Positions 13,758 through 13,758 of a stretch of 13,758 nt of DNA are shown in pieces. Every line of letters begins with the position of its first letter. Positions within the stretch are counted from its first letter, which is position 1. Below the pieces are notes generated by a model. The model was given only the letters and a program-made list of their open reading frames with translations, did no database searches and had not been told where the DNA came from. This stretch comes from JBKPDV01 sp046728075. Its GTDB lineage: Bacteria; Acidobacteriota; Thermoanaerobaculia; UBA5066; Gp7-AA6. The stretch is taken from NCBI GenBank assembly GCA_046728075.1, contig JBKPDV010000007.1, forward strand, positions 1-13,758, given 5' to 3'. Both the position numbers and the translations under genes were made by a program.

Positions 13758-13758
13758 G

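Overview
The window is GC-rich chromosomal DNA from a free-living bacterium, most likely an Acidobacteriota member or a close soil relative. The main reasons are a large TTG-initiated Ser/Thr kinase with a membrane anchor and a TolB/PD40-type beta-propeller, an architecture expanded in that phylum, and the company it keeps: a DUF6632 membrane protein, a DinB protein, a Cys-less thioredoxin-reductase-like flavoprotein, a DUF4388 fusion and DUF2277. This assignment is inference from protein style. I see no rRNA, tRNA, CRISPR array, transposase or phage gene.

Layout, left to right. (1) An alpha/beta hydrolase cut by the left edge (+) converges on an NmrA-type NAD(P)-binding protein (-). (2) A 351-base gap (1751-2101) holds what looks like a small lipoprotein gene (-) with a strong ribosome site but a broken frame, plus two strong stem-loops. 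(3) The kinase/propeller gene (-, 2102-4777) is divergent from an exported Vgb-like propeller protein (+). (4) An AraC-family regulator with a cupin sensor domain (-) is divergent from a same-strand run of four genes (+): DUF6632 membrane protein, DinB protein, thioredoxin-reductase-like flavoprotein and a small protein with a double-glycine-type leader. (5) Convergent to that run is a 618-residue fusion (-): DUF4388, zinc ribbon, one membrane helix, then a periplasmic amino-acid-type binding domain. (6) An exported metallo-beta-lactamase-fold hydrolase (+) follows, then DUF2277 (-) and the C-terminal end of a DUF4386-like membrane protein (-) cut by the right edge.

The most interesting part is 6950-8340. 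The hexamer CGGACG (one copy CAGACG) occurs as direct repeats spaced exactly 21 bp at three places: just upstream of the AraC gene, about 86 bp upstream of the DUF6632 gene and about 83 bp upstream of the DinB gene. Two helical turns is the geometry expected for AraC-type half-sites, so these are candidate operators of the neighbouring regulator. The DUF6632 and DinB genes also share a duplicated 5' module (operator, leader, ribosome site and first ~25 codons) although the proteins behind it are unrelated. The flavoprotein gene carries a shorter version of the same leader. This suggests a locally built regulon in which a promoter plus an N-terminal tag was copied onto different genes.

Other points worth attention are the one-chain DUF4388/zinc-ribbon/binding-protein fusion, which looks like a transmembrane sensor, and the small GG-leader protein, which resembles secreted or ribosomally made peptide precursors but has no maturation enzyme in view.
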